Shown in pieces: positions 61,700-64,000 of a stretch of 64,000 bases of DNA (position 1 is the first letter of the stretch; each line of letters opens with the position of its first letter). A program made the position numbers and the translations under genes. Location: assembly GCA_026393835.1 (NCBI GenBank), contig JAPKZK010000151.1, forward strand, positions 1 through 64,000, read 5' to 3'. The notes under the pieces were generated by a model, which ran no database searches, had not been told where the DNA came from, and saw only the letters and a program-made list of their open reading frames with translations. Origin of the DNA: Candidatus Aminicenantota bacterium. GTDB lineage: Bacteria > Acidobacteriota > Aminicenantia > UBA2199.

Positions 61700-64000
61700 T
61701 TATTCATCCTCGGGGTTTACTTCATCCTGGTAGTAATTGGAGAATTTCTGATGGTCTTCTTCAGTGCAGTATTCCAGGGGTTCGGCGCCCCTGATGAAGG
61801 CCTCCCAGAAGGGGTAAAGGCACTCTTTGCCGAGCAATTTCCCGGTATATTTATCGATTTCTCTCATGATGACGCCGGAGGGTCTTTTATATTCCTGGGG
61901 TTCAGCGGTGTATTTGGCCAGGTACTTTTCCATGAAATTGACAAACACGGGGCAGGCTGCCCGGCTGCCGGTTTCTTCATTCCCCAGCTTCTCTTTTTTG
62001 TCCAGGCCGACCCAGACGCCCACGGTGACGGTGGGGGAAAACCCGATAAACCAAGCGTCGGTATAGTCATCGGTGGTGCCGGTTTTCCCGCCGATGGGGG
62101 CCTTCAAATCCCTGGCCCTGAACCCGGTGCCGGATTTTACCACCCCCTGCATTAAATAATTCATGATATAAGCGCTTTCCGGTTCCACTACCCGTTTCCT
62201 ATCGGGGTAATTTTCCTCTATGAGATAGTTGTTCTGGTCCACGATTTTCCGGATAAGGTAGGGGTTTACCCTGACGCCCAGGTTGGGGAAAACGGTGAAT
62301 GCGGCGGTCATTTCTTTTAGCGTCACTTCAAAAGCGCCCAGGGCAATGGACATATAGGGTCTTAGATCGGAGGTAATACCGAAATTCTTGGCGTAGCGGA
62401 CCACTACAGGCGGGGTGATGGATTCGACTATTTTGGTGCTGATGATATTCCTGGATTTTTCAAAACCCCGGCGCAGGGTTAAGGGCCCGAGGAAATCCCC
62501 GGTGTGGTTCTGTGGTTCGTAAGGTTCCTGGGTCCATTCGTTATCGAAGATTGTGGGTTCATCCACGATAATTTGGGCGGGGGTGTAGCCGTTTTCAATG
62601 GCGGCGGTGTAGATAATGGGTTTGATGGTGGAGCCGGTCTGGCGTAAAGCCTGGGTGGCATGGTTCCACTTGTTCCTGGCGAAGGAGTATCCGCCCACCA
62701 TGGCCTTGATTTCGCCGGTTTTGTTATCGACCGCCAGGATGGCGCCTTCAACTTCGGGTTCCTGTTCAAGAGACAGTTTCAAGGGGTGCGCCGATTCCCC
62801 GGCGTCCGCATCCAGGGGACCGGTGATATCCAGTATTTTGAACAGTCCCACGTCGCCCTTTTGCATGACCCGTTTCAATTCCTTGCGGGTCCATTTTGCG
62901 TTTTCCGCGGCCAGGACGCCCCTATAATCGCCGATTTTTATAACGGCCTCCTGGCTGGCGACGGACAGGACAATGCCTTCGATGATTTCTCCTTTTTCGA
63001 TTTTTAGCCGTTTCCAGGTAGGTAATAGGGCGGATTCAAGGTCAATGGTAGATTCGGCGCTAAGGATAAGGTTTTTCAATTTTCCCCGCCAGCCCCTTCG
63101 TTTATCCAGGTCCCGTAGATTTTCTTTAAGGGCTTGTTCGGCCCATTTTTGCATTTCCACGTTGAGGGTGGTATAGACGTTCAGTCCGCCGGTATAGAGC
63201 CGGATATCGCCATATTTGGCTTCCACCATTTTCCGGGTTTCTTCGACAAAATAATCGCCCACTTCGTCTTCCGAGATATCAAAGGGTTTTTTGGGCAGGG
63301 GAAAGGCGATGGCTTGCCGGTATTGATCGGCGTTGATAAATTTCAGCTCCAGCATCCGGTTGAGGACGGAGTTCCGTTTCTTCAGGCAGTTTTCCGGTTG
63401 GAGATAGACATTGTATTTGCCGTTGGGGGCAGGCATGATGGTGGGGATGAGTGCGGCTTCGGCCAGGTTGATGTCGTTGACGGATTTTCCGAAATAATAT
63501 TTGGATGCGGCTTCAACGCCCCACACGCTGGCGCCCAGGAAAATTTTGTTGCAGTAGAAGGTCAATATCTGGTCTTTGGAATATTTTTTCTCGATCTGGA
63601 TGGCCATCAGCATTTCCTGGAGCTTCCGCGACCAGGTTCTTTCCGGGGTCAGGAACAGGTCGCGGGCCAGTTGCTGGGTAATGGAGCTTCCGCCCCCGTA
63701 GTTCTTATTAAATATCTGGCCGATAATGGCGCGCATGGTGCCTTTGAAATTGATGCCCCAGTGGGTGTAAAACTGGTTGTCTTCGGAAGCGATTAAGGCT
63801 TTTACCAAAACATCCGGGATATCCTGGCGCCGCACGATGGCCCTTTTTTCTATGGCGAATTCCTTTACCGGGTTTCCCTGGTCGTCGTGGATGACGGTCA
63901 TGATCTTGGGTTTGATATCTTCGAGGTCTTTGATCTGGGGAAAGCCTTTCTGGTAAACGAGAATGATGCCGATCAAGGCGCCCAACAAGACGACTATCAA
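61700..64000 (-). CDS. class A penicillin-binding protein (PBP1a type), partial
   Basis: At least 766 residues; the N-terminus (cytoplasmic part and start of the membrane anchor) lies beyond the right edge. The glycosyltransferase domain shows ASEDNQFYTHWGIN, GGGSSITQQLARDLFL and YCNKIFLGASVWGVEAASKYYF. The transpeptidase domain has TGSTIKPIIY (SxxK), SRN and GGKTGTTDD (KTG). It polymerises and crosslinks peptidoglycan in the periplasm. The C-terminus extends past the KTG by about 100 residues. Confidence 0.92.
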   Translation of the reverse strand: MIVVLLGALIGIILVYQKGFPQIKDLEDIKPKIMTVIHDDQGNPVKEFAIEKRAIVRRQDIPDVLVKALIASEDNQFYTHWGINFKGTMRAIIGQIFNKNYGGGSSITQQLARDLFLTPERTWSRKLQEMLMAIQIEKKYSKDQILTFYCNKIFLGASVWGVEAASKYYFGKSVNDINLAEAALIPTIMPAPNGKYNVYLQPENCLKKRNSVLNRMLELKFINADQYRQAIAFPLPKKPFDISEDEVGDYFVEETRKMVEAKYGDIRLYTGGLNVYTTLNVEMQKWAEQALKENLRDLDKRRGWRGKLKNLILSAESTIDLESALLPTWKRLKIEKGEIIEGIVLSVASQEAVIKIGDYRGVLAAENAKWTRKELKRVMQKGDVGLFKILDITGPLDADAGESAHPLKLSLEQEPEVEGAILAVDNKTGEIKAMVGGYSFARNKWNHATQALRQTGSTIKPIIYTAAIENGYTPAQIIVDEPTIFDNEWTQEPYEPQNHTGDFLGPLTLRRGFEKSRNIISTKIVESITPPVVVRYAKNFGITSDLRPYMSIALGAFEVTLKEMTAAFTVFPNLGVRVNPYLIRKIVDQNNYLIEENYPDRKRVVEPESAYIMNYLMQGVVKSGTGFRARDLKAPIGGKTGTTDDYTDAWFIGFSPTVTVGVWVGLDKKEKLGNEETGSRAACPVFVNFMEKYLAKYTAEPQEYKRPSGVIMREIDKYTGKLLGKECLYPFWEAFIRGAEPLEYCTEEDHQKFSNYYQDEVNPEDE

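Overview
The window reads as a chromosomal segment of a Gram-negative, probably anaerobic bacterium from an uncultured lineage. The mix of genes (YgeY-type hydrolase with a DUF6485 protein, many TA-like nucleotidyltransferases, AAA ATPases with nuclease-like tails, a TIR/CHAT/TPR receptor and many intergenic repeats) resembles Candidatus Aminicenantes or another Acidobacteriota-related group. That is an inference from gene content: there is no rRNA gene here to settle it. An outer membrane is implied by a Wzm/Wzt-type polysaccharide exporter and an alginate-export-type beta barrel.

Layout. 1-14.9 kb is an accessory region: MntA/HepT and AbiEi/AbiEii modules, a DUF4143-type ATPase, an AlbA/Schlafen-type protein, an Rpn-like nuclease, an AAA-ATPase/PD-(D/E)XK protein, broken antitoxins and regulators, and duplicated intergenic blocks. 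14.9-25.0 kb is a minus-strand surface-polysaccharide and secretion block: ABC permease, ABC ATPase with a Wzt-like C-terminus, sulfotransferase, two secreted proteins, a B12-type radical SAM enzyme and a PseB/FlaA1-like nucleotide-sugar dehydratase. 25.0-37.1 kb is a second accessory region. It holds tandem repeat arrays, tandem Cys-rich secreted proteins, two copies of a small-protein plus nucleotidyltransferase module, a RAYT transposase with its REP palindromes, gene remnants, and the 1209-residue TIR-CHAT-NB-ARC-TPR protein, a strong candidate for an anti-phage or cell-suicide receptor. 37.3-43.6 kb is a housekeeping block (mutL, a sigma-54-type activator, def-fmt-rsmB). 43.6-51.6 kb is accessory again: a foldback element, a 20-bp-period array, MntA/HepT, DUF1016, and two ATPases with operator-like repeats. 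51.7-64 kb is core: peptidase, PepF, thioesterase, rplM-rpsI-rpsB-tsf-pyrH-frr, a porin-like protein and a class A PBP running off the right edge.

Two patterns run through the window. First, several genes have a near-consensus sigma-70 promoter whose predicted start point falls on or within a few bases of the start codon with no Shine-Dalgarno (def, AbiEi, the 14.7-kb ATPase, the RAYT gene, the 51.3-kb ATPase), so leaderless mRNAs appear common. Second, AAA ATPase genes are each preceded by a short repeated or palindromic motif that differs from gene to gene, suggesting private operators or binding sites. Three intergenic arrays of 20-21 bp units with unrelated sequences, two of them behind the same ~65-bp leader, are the least explained structures. 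No tRNA, rRNA or true CRISPR array was seen.
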